Shown: piece after piece, positions 1 to 5,378 of the stretch
How positions within the stretch are numbered: position 1 is the stretch's first letter
Layout of the letters: each line of letters starts with the position of its first letter
Assembly (NCBI GenBank): GCA_003542955.1
Contig: DPJP01000319.1
Location: 38,396 to 43,773 of the forward strand
Source: Armatimonadota bacterium
GTDB taxonomy: Bacteria; Armatimonadota; Zipacnadia; Zipacnadales; UBA11051
Direction of reading: 5' to 3'
DNA length: 5,378 nucleotides
Made by a program: the position numbers and the translations under genes
The notes under the pieces: model-generated
The model's input: only the letters and a program-made list of their open reading frames with translations
Database searches by the model: none
Told to the model about the DNA's origin: nothing

Positions 1-1
1 A

Positions 2-925
2 AGCCGGGGTTCAGCCAGCATCCGTCTCGCTCTGCGACGACTGTGCCACGAACTGATGCAGTCACTGGAGCTGGATGCTCCCGTGCCCGAGGACAGGGAC
101 GAACTAGCCGATGCCTTCAGGCAGTATCTGGAGGCGGCCGCCGAACGGCGCGTTGTCATAGTGGTTGACGCTCTTGACCAACTCGATGCCGCCGACGGCG
201 CGCATACGCTAAACTGGCTGCCCGTGAACCTCCCCCCAGGTGTGCGGATTGTCGTCTCATCTCTTGATCACCCGGCATTGGGCGCACTGCGAGGGCGTGG
301 GCGACAGGTTCGCGAACTCCTGTGCGGGCCGCTGGCCCCCGGCGATTCCGGTGGAATCGTGGAGCGCTTTCTGGAGCGGTACAACAAGCGCCTTGATGAA
401 GAGCAGAAAGGGGAGCTGCTGGCCAAGGCCGGCGCGGACAGCCCGCTGTATCTGCTCAGCGCCCTTGAACAACTCCGCACGCTTGGCAGTTACGAGCAGA
501 TCACCGCACGCATCCGGAGCCTGCCGCAGACCGTGCAGGAGCTGCTCGACTGGATACTCACCCGGCTTGCCGCCGGCGTCGAAGGTCAGGAGGCGTTTGG
601 GGAAGACCTTGTGGCGGCATACACCTCCTACATCGCGATTGGCCGGGGAGGAATGACGGAGGCCGAGCTGGCCGTCCTGTGCTCTGAGGTGGACACCGAG
701 GGTGAGTTCTGGGTGCTGCACCGTACATTGCGGCCCTACCTGATGCAGCGCGGGGAGCTGGTCGACTACTCCCACACACAACTGCGGGAGGCCGTGGAGC
801 GCAGGTACCTTCGCGATACGGTTCGCATCGGGCGTCACCGCGAGGTGGCGAGGCACTTCTGGGATTGCGGCTATGCTTCGAAGCGTGCGCTGAGTGAGCT
901 GCCCTACCACCTGACCTGTGGCGAA
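2..925 (+). other. C-terminal part of the STAND NTPase module (Walker B to winged helix)
   Basis: This part of the first gene holds the end of the nucleotide-binding switch. The bases before the ATG at 56 encode SRGSASIRLALRRLCHEL, which resembles the 'GASPxSxxxRxxLxxLCxEL' segment that follows the P-loop in TEP1/NPHP3-like and bacterial NACHT-WD40 proteins. The Walker B aspartate is probably D38, with D41 in the DALDQ signature. P130 in SPLYL probably corresponds to the STAND GxP proline that contacts the nucleotide. LSELPYHL (279-286) lies in the helical arm typical of the family. The assignment rests on remembered family motifs, not on a profile search. Confidence 0.75.
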
Positions 926-3900
926 CGCTGGGATGTGCTCACGCGGGTACTCAGAGACCTGAATATGGTCGATGCCAAGTGTGCGGCCGGCATGACATAT
1001 GAGCTTGTCTCCGACTACGACTTTGCGTGTGAGCGGCTGCCACAACTACGTGCCGCGCGGGAGCAAGATGAGGCAGATCGGGAGCGCCTGCGGGGATATG
1101 CGGCGGAGTTGGCCGGATACGCCGCCCGCGCGACTCAGCAGAAGGCGGGGGGCGGGCGTCATACGCCGCCGGTTGCTCCTGCATGCCGGATGCCGCTGAG
1201 CGTCGAAGAGCTTGGGGAGCTGACTGAGGCGTGGATGCTGCCGGATGACGACGCGAGGCGGGTCGAGCAGTATGCGCGGTTCGTCAGGTCGGAGGCCCAT
1301 CATCTCGCTCGCTTTGCCGCCTTGCCGGGCTTCTGCGGCCAGCATGCGCACAACACACGGCACCGCTGGCTGGCGGTAGGCACAGACGCAATCAAGACGC
1401 TGAACGCCGACCAGGAGCACTTCGCGGTACTTGCACCGCCGCCCCCGATGGGCCTGGTGAACCCGTTCGCGCCTTTCCCGCTGGCGCTGGTCGGGCACTC
1501 GGAGACGGTGGTCGGCCTCGGCATGTCCGCCGAAGGTGGAACCGTGGCATCGGCGAGTTGGGACACGACCGTAAGGGTGTGGGATGTCTCATCGGGGCGT
1601 TGCCGCCACGTCCTGAGGCTCGCGCGGCGCCCCGAGGCGCTTGCGCTCACCCCTGACGGCAGGCTGGTCGCAGTCTCCGACACGGAGGGGGCTGTGGCAG
1701 TATGGGATGCGGTCACGGGCAACCTGCTGCACTCGCTGCAGGCGGGGCCTCCCGCGATCACCAGCATCGCCCTGACGGCCGATGGCCGGTTCCTACTGAC
1801 TCTGCGCGCCGACAACCAGATCAGGCTGTGGAACGTGGTCACAGGCGAGGTCGTCCGCCGGCTCTCCACACCTGAGACGCCGCTCGGGTCTGTCGCCATG
1901 TCCGCCGATGCGAGCACAATCGTCGCCGTCGACGGAGGGCTGAGAACCTGGATGCGTGAGTACGTCTCCGAGGCCCTGGACGACAGAGCGGGTCGCCAGG
2001 GCGCCGACCGGCGTGAAGCTACCGGCTCGGAGATGGAGGGCGACCCGGAGGGCGACGCCTTCGCCTCCGAAGGCGGGCTCGACGGTCTTCTGTCCCGGAA
2101 CTGCGGGCTGTACGTCTGGCGCGGGCCGGACGCAGAGGAGCCGGTTGCCCTCGACGGGCACACCGGGGGCATTGACGCGCTCGCGCTCACGCCGGACGGC
2201 AACTTCGCCGCCGCCGGGGATACATCCGGGACGGTGGTGGTATGGGACGTGCGGGCCGGCGAGTGCGTCGCGCGGACAAGGGCAAGCGACAACGTGGTCG
2301 CATCTGTCGCGATGTCGGCCGATGGGCGCGTGATAGCCTGCGGCTGTATGGACTCCTGGCTGCGATGCTTTGAGGCCGGTGGGGGCGAACCGCTCAGGAA
2401 TGTCCCCCGGTACGCATCCTGCCTCGCGTGGAGCGCCGATGCCGCCGTCGGGGTTGTTGCGAGCCATGGCGGCGATGTCTGGGTCTGGGACGTCACTCGT
2501 GGATGGGGCGCCTCCGAGACCCTCCGCCACTCGATACGCGCCTGCTCGATCGCGTTCACGCGGGATGGTGCGCGCGCGGTCTCCGGCGGGTGGGACCGCA
2601 CAATTCGGGTATGGGATCCCGACTCGTGCGAGTGCGTGCAGACCATCCCGCACCGGCTCAACGCCGTGACGGGCCTGGCTATCTCCTGCGACGGTTCGCT
2701 CGCGCTGACCTCGAGTCTGTCAGGCGAGGTGCAGGGCTGGGACCTCAACACCGGGGAGTGCCTGTGGGTCGGCGAAGCCGACGCCGGCGGGGCACTCGGT
2801 ATGGCTATGGCCTCGAGCGGGGCCTTCGGCGTGTGCATCGGTGATGACCGGCGCCCGTGGTTGTGGAGAACCTCCGATGGCGTGAGCATGTGTGCCACTA
2901 TCGACGACTGCCGAAGCGTCGCGGTTGGGCCGGATAACCGTGCCCTGGCCATTGGTCTCGAGGATGGGAGCGTACAGGTTCTCGACTTGCAGATGTCACG
3001 GTGGCTGGCCACGCTGACTGAGCACGCGGGAGCCGTGTGCTGCGTAGCCTTCAGCCCGGATGGATGTCTGCTGGCCTCAGGTGACGACGCCGGTGGTGTG
3101 TGTGTATGGGACGTTGTGGAGGCGAGGCTGCTCCTGCGCCTGGGCGGGCACATTGGGGCTGTGAGAGCCGTGCGGTTCATCAACGGTACCAATCTCCTGG
3201 CTTCGGCCGGCGACGACGCATCAATCCGGGTATGCGATTGTGCCTCGGGTCAGTGCGTGGCTGCGGTCGGTCTGGATGCCCCCGCCACTGCACTCGACGC
3301 CTCGGTGGCGCGAATGGCCGTTGCCCTCAACGACGGCGCGGTGGGCTTCTACCGCCTCCGGAATGTCGAGTACGACCGGTTCGCCGTCACGGTTCTACCC
3401 CCGGCACCCGGGGAGGGTGGCTCTCTCGACGCACCCGGGGTCCACCGGGCAGTATGCCCGGCATGTGGCTCGGACGTCGTGCCGCCGGAAGCGTGGGCGC
3501 GCATCGCGATTGAGGTCGGTGGGAGGACCGATGCCGTGGAGATACCGTCACTTGCGCCGGCGCGCCGAGCAACTGGCGCCGACGCCCTGTGCGTTGACTG
3601 CGGCACGTGCGGCGCGCCGCTGTGCTTCAACCCCTTCGTCCCGGAGTATGATCTCCCGTGGCGGGAGACTGGCGGCGATACCGATCGCGATGCCGACATA
3701 CCTCTCGATGCGCTGCCCGCGGTGCCCGTCCCCAGGGCGAGGGCGGCGCTCCCTATGCTCGCGCTTGCGGCGGCCTCGGTCGGGGCATTCTCTCTGGGGC
3801 TCTCGCCGTGGATATGGATGCCGGCAGCCATCGTCGCGGTGCTCTTCGGCGCCATGTACGCTCTCGTCCTGAGCGGGCGGGTGCGGGTGGTTGAGTGTCC

Positions 3901-4000
3901 CGACTGTGGGGCGGCCGCAGCCATGGTGGGCGACAGGCTCTGGTGCAGGACATGCCTGGAACGCGAAGATCGTGATCAGAGCTGGCCTGGACCGTCGTGA
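2..4000 (+). CDS. STAND (NACHT/TEP1-like) NTPase with 14 WD40 repeats and zinc-ribbon/membrane C-terminus, 5'-partial
   Basis: This is a large signal-transducing NTPase whose beginning is outside the window. Residues are numbered from the in-frame ATG at 56, which is almost certainly internal because the frame is open back to base 2. The sequence shows a Walker B strand (VVIVVDALDQL, 33-43), a sensor-like strand (GVRIVVSS, 62-69), a GxP-like motif (SPLYL, 129-133), a winged-helix-like stretch (GMTEAEL, 199-205) and a conserved helix (YSHTQLREAV, 238-247). WD40 repeats follow at about 478-1110, then paired cysteines (1134-1190), two hydrophobic segments (1231-1273) and a last CxxC pair set (1281-1300). 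STAND proteins of this layout couple ligand sensing by repeats to nucleotide-driven oligomerisation and activation of an N-terminal effector. The Walker A motif and effector are not visible, so the output activity is unknown. The stop is TGA at 3998-4000. The STAND-WD40 class is secure; the biological role (defence, regulation or cell-death-like signalling) is not. Confidence 0.9.
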   Translation, partial: SRGSASIRLALRRLCHELMQSLELDAPVPEDRDELADAFRQYLEAAAERRVVIVVDALDQLDAADGAHTLNWLPVNLPPGVRIVVSSLDHPALGALRGRGRQVRELLCGPLAPGDSGGIVERFLERYNKRLDEEQKGELLAKAGADSPLYLLSALEQLRTLGSYEQITARIRSLPQTVQELLDWILTRLAAGVEGQEAFGEDLVAAYTSYIAIGRGGMTEAELAVLCSEVDTEGEFWVLHRTLRPYLMQRGELVDYSHTQLREAVERRYLRDTVRIGRHREVARHFWDCGYASKRALSELPYHLTCGERWDVLTRVLRDLNMVDAKCAAGMTYELVSDYDFACERLPQLRAAREQDEADRERLRGYAAELAGYAARATQQKAGGGRHTPPVAPACRMPLSVEELGELTEAWMLPDDDARRVEQYARFVRSEAHHLARFAALPGFCGQHAHNTRHRWLAVGTDAIKTLNADQEHFAVLAPPPPMGLVNPFAPFPLALVGHSETVVGLGMSAEGGTVASASWDTTVRVWDVSSGRCRHVLRLARRPEALALTPDGRLVAVSDTEGAVAVWDAVTGNLLHSLQAGPPAITSIALTADGRFLLTLRADNQIRLWNVVTGEVVRRLSTPETPLGSVAMSADASTIVAVDGGLRTWMREYVSEALDDRAGRQGADRREATGSEMEGDPEGDAFASEGGLDGLLSRNCGLYVWRGPDAEEPVALDGHTGGIDALALTPDGNFAAAGDTSGTVVVWDVRAGECVARTRASDNVVASVAMSADGRVIACGCMDSWLRCFEAGGGEPLRNVPRYASCLAWSADAAVGVVASHGGDVWVWDVTRGWGASETLRHSIRACSIAFTRDGARAVSGGWDRTIRVWDPDSCECVQTIPHRLNAVTGLAISCDGSLALTSSLSGEVQGWDLNTGECLWVGEADAGGALGMAMASSGAFGVCIGDDRRPWLWRTSDGVSMCATIDDCRSVAVGPDNRALAIGLEDGSVQVLDLQMSRWLATLTEHAGAVCCVAFSPDGCLLASGDDAGGVCVWDVVEARLLLRLGGHIGAVRAVRFINGTNLLASAGDDASIRVCDCASGQCVAAVGLDAPATALDASVARMAVALNDGAVGFYRLRNVEYDRFAVTVLPPAPGEGGSLDAPGVHRAVCPACGSDVVPPEAWARIAIEVGGRTDAVEIPSLAPARRATGADALCVDCGTCGAPLCFNPFVPEYDLPWRETGGDTDRDADIPLDALPAVPVPRARAALPMLALAAASVGAFSLGLSPWIWMPAAIVAVLFGAMYALVLSGRVRVVECPDCGAAAAMVGDRLWCRTCLEREDRDQSWPGPS
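926..1486 (+). other. Helical linker between NTPase and propellers
   Basis: Residues about 291-477 are predicted mainly helical: an Arg/Glu/Ala-rich stretch (about 333-362), a short Gly/Pro-rich break, then a conserved-looking block (FVRSEAHHLARF at 409-420, PGFCGQHAHN at 424-433). Similar 'FVRxEAHxLxxF...P' blocks recur between NTPase and WD40 parts in bacterial proteins of this class as I remember them. The role is unknown; it probably transmits propeller movement to the NTPase. The segment ends in a proline-rich hinge (APPPPMG) just before the first blade. Confidence 0.5.
1487..3385 (+). repeat. 14 WD40-type repeats (two predicted seven-bladed propellers)
   Basis: This is a protein-level repeat array inside the first gene. 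The strand-d tryptophan or its substitute falls at residues 509, 550, 592, 688, 730, 772, 811, 853, 895, 937, 976, 1018, 1060 and 1099. The spacing is 39-42 residues except across an insertion in blade 4. Several units carry the classic features: a GH dipeptide (480-481 and in blades 5 and 13), SPDG/TPDG turns, and a final WD (W509-D510, W550-D551, W730-D731, W811-D812, W853-D854, W895-D896, W1018-D1019). Blades 6, 10, 11, 13 and 14 have degenerate WD positions (CF, LW, LD, CD, FY). Fourteen units equal two seven-bladed propellers, a ligand- or protein-binding platform. The units differ clearly in sequence, so this is not a recent expansion. Confidence 0.88.
1943..2104 (+). other. Charged low-complexity insertion in WD40 blade 4
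   Basis: Blade 4 begins normally (SVAMSAD) but is then interrupted by about 50 residues (roughly 630-683) rich in Asp, Glu, Gly and Arg, including the acidic run EMEGDPEGDAFASEGG, before the closing strand CGLYVW (about 683-688). The reading frame stays open. It is probably a disordered loop projecting from the first propeller. No known domain is recognised in it. Confidence 0.6.
3455..3955 (+). other. Zinc ribbon - two hydrophobic segments - zinc ribbon tail
   Basis: The C-terminus of the first gene has six cysteines in CPAC (1134, 1137) and CVDCGTCGAPLC (1179, 1182, 1185, 1190), followed by NPF, a pattern typical of zinc-ribbon knuckles. An acidic linker (GDTDRDADIPLD) leads to two hydrophobic stretches, about 1231-1250 and 1255-1273, separated by a short SPW turn and rich in Ala, Leu and Val, as expected of a membrane hairpin. 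A second ribbon follows: CPDC (1281, 1284) and CRTC (1297, 1300). If the hairpin is inserted, both ribbons lie on the same side, presumably cytoplasmic. Metal binding and membrane insertion are inferred from sequence only. Confidence 0.65.
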
Positions 4001-4019
4001 AGCCGTGCGGCACACACAA

Positions 4020-4076
4020 GGCCCTCCGTACCCAGGCGGCGAACCTGTCCGTGCAGGCAAACCACCGCGGAGGGCC
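4020..4076 (+). promoter_or_regulatory. Inverted repeat overlapping the RBS of the downstream gene
   Basis: GGCCCTCCG at 4020-4028 is the exact reverse complement of CGGAGGGCC at 4068-4076. In RNA this gives a 9-base-pair, almost all-GC stem closing a 39-base loop, which itself can form a small CCTG/CAGG hairpin (4044-4047 with 4054-4057). The downstream arm contains the Shine-Dalgarno sequence of the gene starting at 4083, so the closed stem would hide it. No T-run follows, which argues against an intrinsic terminator. The repeat is seen directly; a regulatory role is inferred. Confidence 0.5.
4069..4074 (+). promoter_or_regulatory. Shine-Dalgarno site (GGAGGG) for the gene at 4083
   Basis: GGAGG at 4069-4073 lies nine bases before the ATG at 4083, a near-ideal spacing, and decides that start. 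The same frame is open further upstream with a GTG at 4005, but that codon has no comparable ribosome binding site and lies just past the stop of the previous gene. Confidence 0.75.
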
Positions 4077-4082
4077 AGGGCC

Positions 4083-5378
4083 ATGAACTACCTGCTCGGC
4101 ATGCATGATCCCGACCTCATCGACGCACCGAACAAGCCGTTCTCCTACTACGCCAACCCCAACGACATCCTCAAGCCATACGGCGCCACTGTGGCGAGCG
4201 AAGTCACGCCGGAGGGGTACATCTTCACCGGCTTCGGGGAGCTGATGTTCTGCATCGGGAACCCGCCGGTGCCTGCGCGGCAGCGCATCCGCACGCTGCA
4301 CGGGGGCTACCTGCCGGCCATCGAATACGACATCACCTGCGACGGTGTGCGGCACGACTTCCAGCTCTTTGCCGCCGACCTCGGGGGCGCGATGGCCGGC
4401 ATTCCGGTCAACTTCGCGCAGATCACGATCACCAACACGACCGACGAGCCGCGCGCGGCGTGGTTCTCGACCGGCTGGCGCTTCCGGGGTGACGTGAACA
4501 CGGGCTACACCCAGCTCGCGGATTACCGCTTCGGGCAGCAGTTCAGCAGCCTGCCGGAGGAGCTTGTCGGCGACCAGCACACATTCAACCCCGAGTGGAA
4601 GTACCGCTTCGAGACCGATGCGGTGATCCGCGATGAGCGCCTACTCTACTGCTTCCCGAGCGCACCGGCGCCCTGGCGAGTATTCCTGGCCCCCGAGGAC
4701 TGTGGGCTGCGCATGCGGCGCTATTTCTCCGGCGAGATCGAGGGCGACGCGGACCCAACGGTACACTGCGACCCGCACACTCCGCTCGGGATGGTCATGT
4801 ACCTGCTCCGGCTCGAGCCGGGGCAGAGCGAAACACTCACCTACACACTCCCAGTCGTCCCGTTGCCGATCGACTCGGAGCGGGCCGAGCAGGTGCGCGG
4901 GGCTGATTATGATGAGGCCTTCTCCGACACTATGGCCTTCTGGGGTGAGTTGATCGCGGACCACCCGCCACTGCGCTTCCCGGAGGCGAAGGTTCAGGAC
5001 TACCTGGTCGGCAACACCATCGCCAACCTGCAGAATGTCGACATTGTGGGCGAGGACACCATCGTCAATGTGAATCAGTTCCAGTACCACTCCTGGTACG
5101 GTGGCGGCAATATCAACAACATCATGCGCGGCTATGAGTACATGGGGCTGACCGACATCGCGCGGGAGGGGCAGTTGTTCCTCCGCAGGCAGCAGTACCC
5201 CGACGGCAGCTTCCGCATCCTTCATCACCAGGAGACCCTCTACTTCGAGATCTGGGGCTACAACCTCTGGGGCTGGATGCGCCACCATCAGCTCACCCGC
5301 GACCGGGGCTTCCTCGAGACGGTCTATCCAGGCGTGTTGGAGGCGATGGAGTGGCAGCAGCGCGTGGTGGAGGATGAC
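4083..5378 (+). CDS. Six-hairpin glycosidase-like protein, 3'-partial
   Basis: The frame runs open from the ATG at 4083 through 432 codons to the window end. No signal peptide is visible (it begins MNYLLGMHDPDLIDAPNK), so a cytoplasmic protein is likely. Residues about 1-270 look like an all-beta sandwich; ITITNTTDEPRAAWF (121-135) is typical of N-terminal beta domains in GH15/GH63/GH94/GH95-type enzymes. From about 280 the sequence turns helical and aromatic: FWGELI (286-291), FQYHSWYGGGN (333-343), RGYEYMGLTDIAREGQLFL (349-367), YPDGSF (372-377) and YFEIWGYNLWGW (387-398), then HHQLTRDRGFLETVYPGVLEAMEW. This alternation resembles the first hairpins of an (alpha/alpha)6 toroid. The protein probably hydrolyses or phosphorolyses a glycosidic bond, perhaps in glucan or rhamnoside breakdown, but the exact family, substrate and catalytic acids cannot be fixed because the rest of the catalytic domain is outside the window. 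It lies 82 bases after the STAND gene, on the same strand. Confidence 0.7.
   Translation, partial: MNYLLGMHDPDLIDAPNKPFSYYANPNDILKPYGATVASEVTPEGYIFTGFGELMFCIGNPPVPARQRIRTLHGGYLPAIEYDITCDGVRHDFQLFAADLGGAMAGIPVNFAQITITNTTDEPRAAWFSTGWRFRGDVNTGYTQLADYRFGQQFSSLPEELVGDQHTFNPEWKYRFETDAVIRDERLLYCFPSAPAPWRVFLAPEDCGLRMRRYFSGEIEGDADPTVHCDPHTPLGMVMYLLRLEPGQSETLTYTLPVVPLPIDSERAEQVRGADYDEAFSDTMAFWGELIADHPPLRFPEAKVQDYLVGNTIANLQNVDIVGEDTIVNVNQFQYHSWYGGGNINNIMRGYEYMGLTDIAREGQLFLRRQQYPDGSFRILHHQETLYFEIWGYNLWGWMRHHQLTRDRGFLETVYPGVLEAMEWQQRVVEDD

Noticed and set aside
257..1045. Antisense open frame opposite the NTPase region.
   Set aside because: It lies opposite clear Walker B and GxP-like coding sequence, has no domain of its own, and its composition follows from the sense codons.
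1300..3192. Long antisense open frame (about 630 codons) under the WD40 region.
   Set aside because: It has low-complexity Ser/Pro/Arg/Thr-rich composition and no recognisable domain, and lies wholly opposite a clear WD40 coding region. It is a codon-bias shadow in GC-rich DNA.
1487..3385. Recent tandem duplication or DNA-level repeat array.
   Set aside because: The WD40 units share only scattered residues; no long identical DNA stretches between units are visible, so the repeats are old.
4005..4007. Alternative GTG start for the glycosidase-like gene.
   Set aside because: The frame is open there, but no Shine-Dalgarno sequence precedes it and the extra residues would be encoded by the inverted-repeat leader. 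ATG 4083 has GGAGG at ideal spacing.
4020..4080. Rho-independent terminator for the STAND gene.
   Set aside because: The stem is GC-rich but the loop is 39 bases long and no T-run follows the downstream arm; the arm is instead used as a ribosome binding site.
3753..4580. Antisense open frame crossing the intergenic gap.
   Set aside because: It covers the end of one well-supported gene and the start of another, both on the + strand, and shows no protein family signature.
4633..4953. Short + strand open frame inside the second gene.
   Set aside because: It is out of frame with the continuous glycosidase-like reading frame and is Arg/Ser-rich, as expected of a shadow.
1..5378. CRISPR array, tRNA/rRNA gene, insertion sequence or prophage element.
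   Set aside because: No spaced identical direct repeats, cloverleaf-like segment, terminal inverted repeats or transposase/integrase motifs were seen; nearly all of the window is occupied by the two genes.

Overview
The window is 5378 bases of strongly GC-rich, densely coding bacterial-type DNA. It holds two genes on the + strand, and each is cut by a window edge. High GC, a very large STAND-type NTPase/WD40 protein and a six-hairpin glycosidase-like enzyme suggest a large-genome environmental bacterium such as Armatimonadota, Planctomycetota, Chloroflexota or a relative. No marker gene is present, so this placement is a guess.

Region 1 (2..4000) is the C-terminal part of a multidomain signalling NTPase. 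The reading frame is open to the first base, and the residues before the first ATG (position 56) match the segment that normally follows the P-loop in this family. The true start, the Walker A motif and any N-terminal effector domain therefore lie upstream of the window. The visible order is: Walker B and sensor of the NTPase, GxP-like helical/winged-helix arm, a conserved helical linker, 14 WD40-type repeats (two seven-bladed propellers by count), a six-cysteine zinc-ribbon-like segment, two adjacent hydrophobic segments, and a last four-cysteine zinc ribbon. The likely logic is that the propellers sense a ligand or partner, the NTPase acts as switch, and the C-terminus may anchor the protein to the membrane.

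Region 2 (4001..4082) is an 82-base gap. It contains a perfect 9-base inverted repeat whose downstream arm includes the ribosome binding site of the next gene. No T-run follows it, so it looks more like a possible translational control element than a terminator.

Region 3 (4083..5378) is the first 432 codons of a second gene, open to the window end. It encodes a predicted cytoplasmic carbohydrate-active protein with an N-terminal beta-sandwich and the start of an (alpha/alpha)6 toroid domain. A functional link between the two genes is not demonstrated; they share only orientation and proximity.
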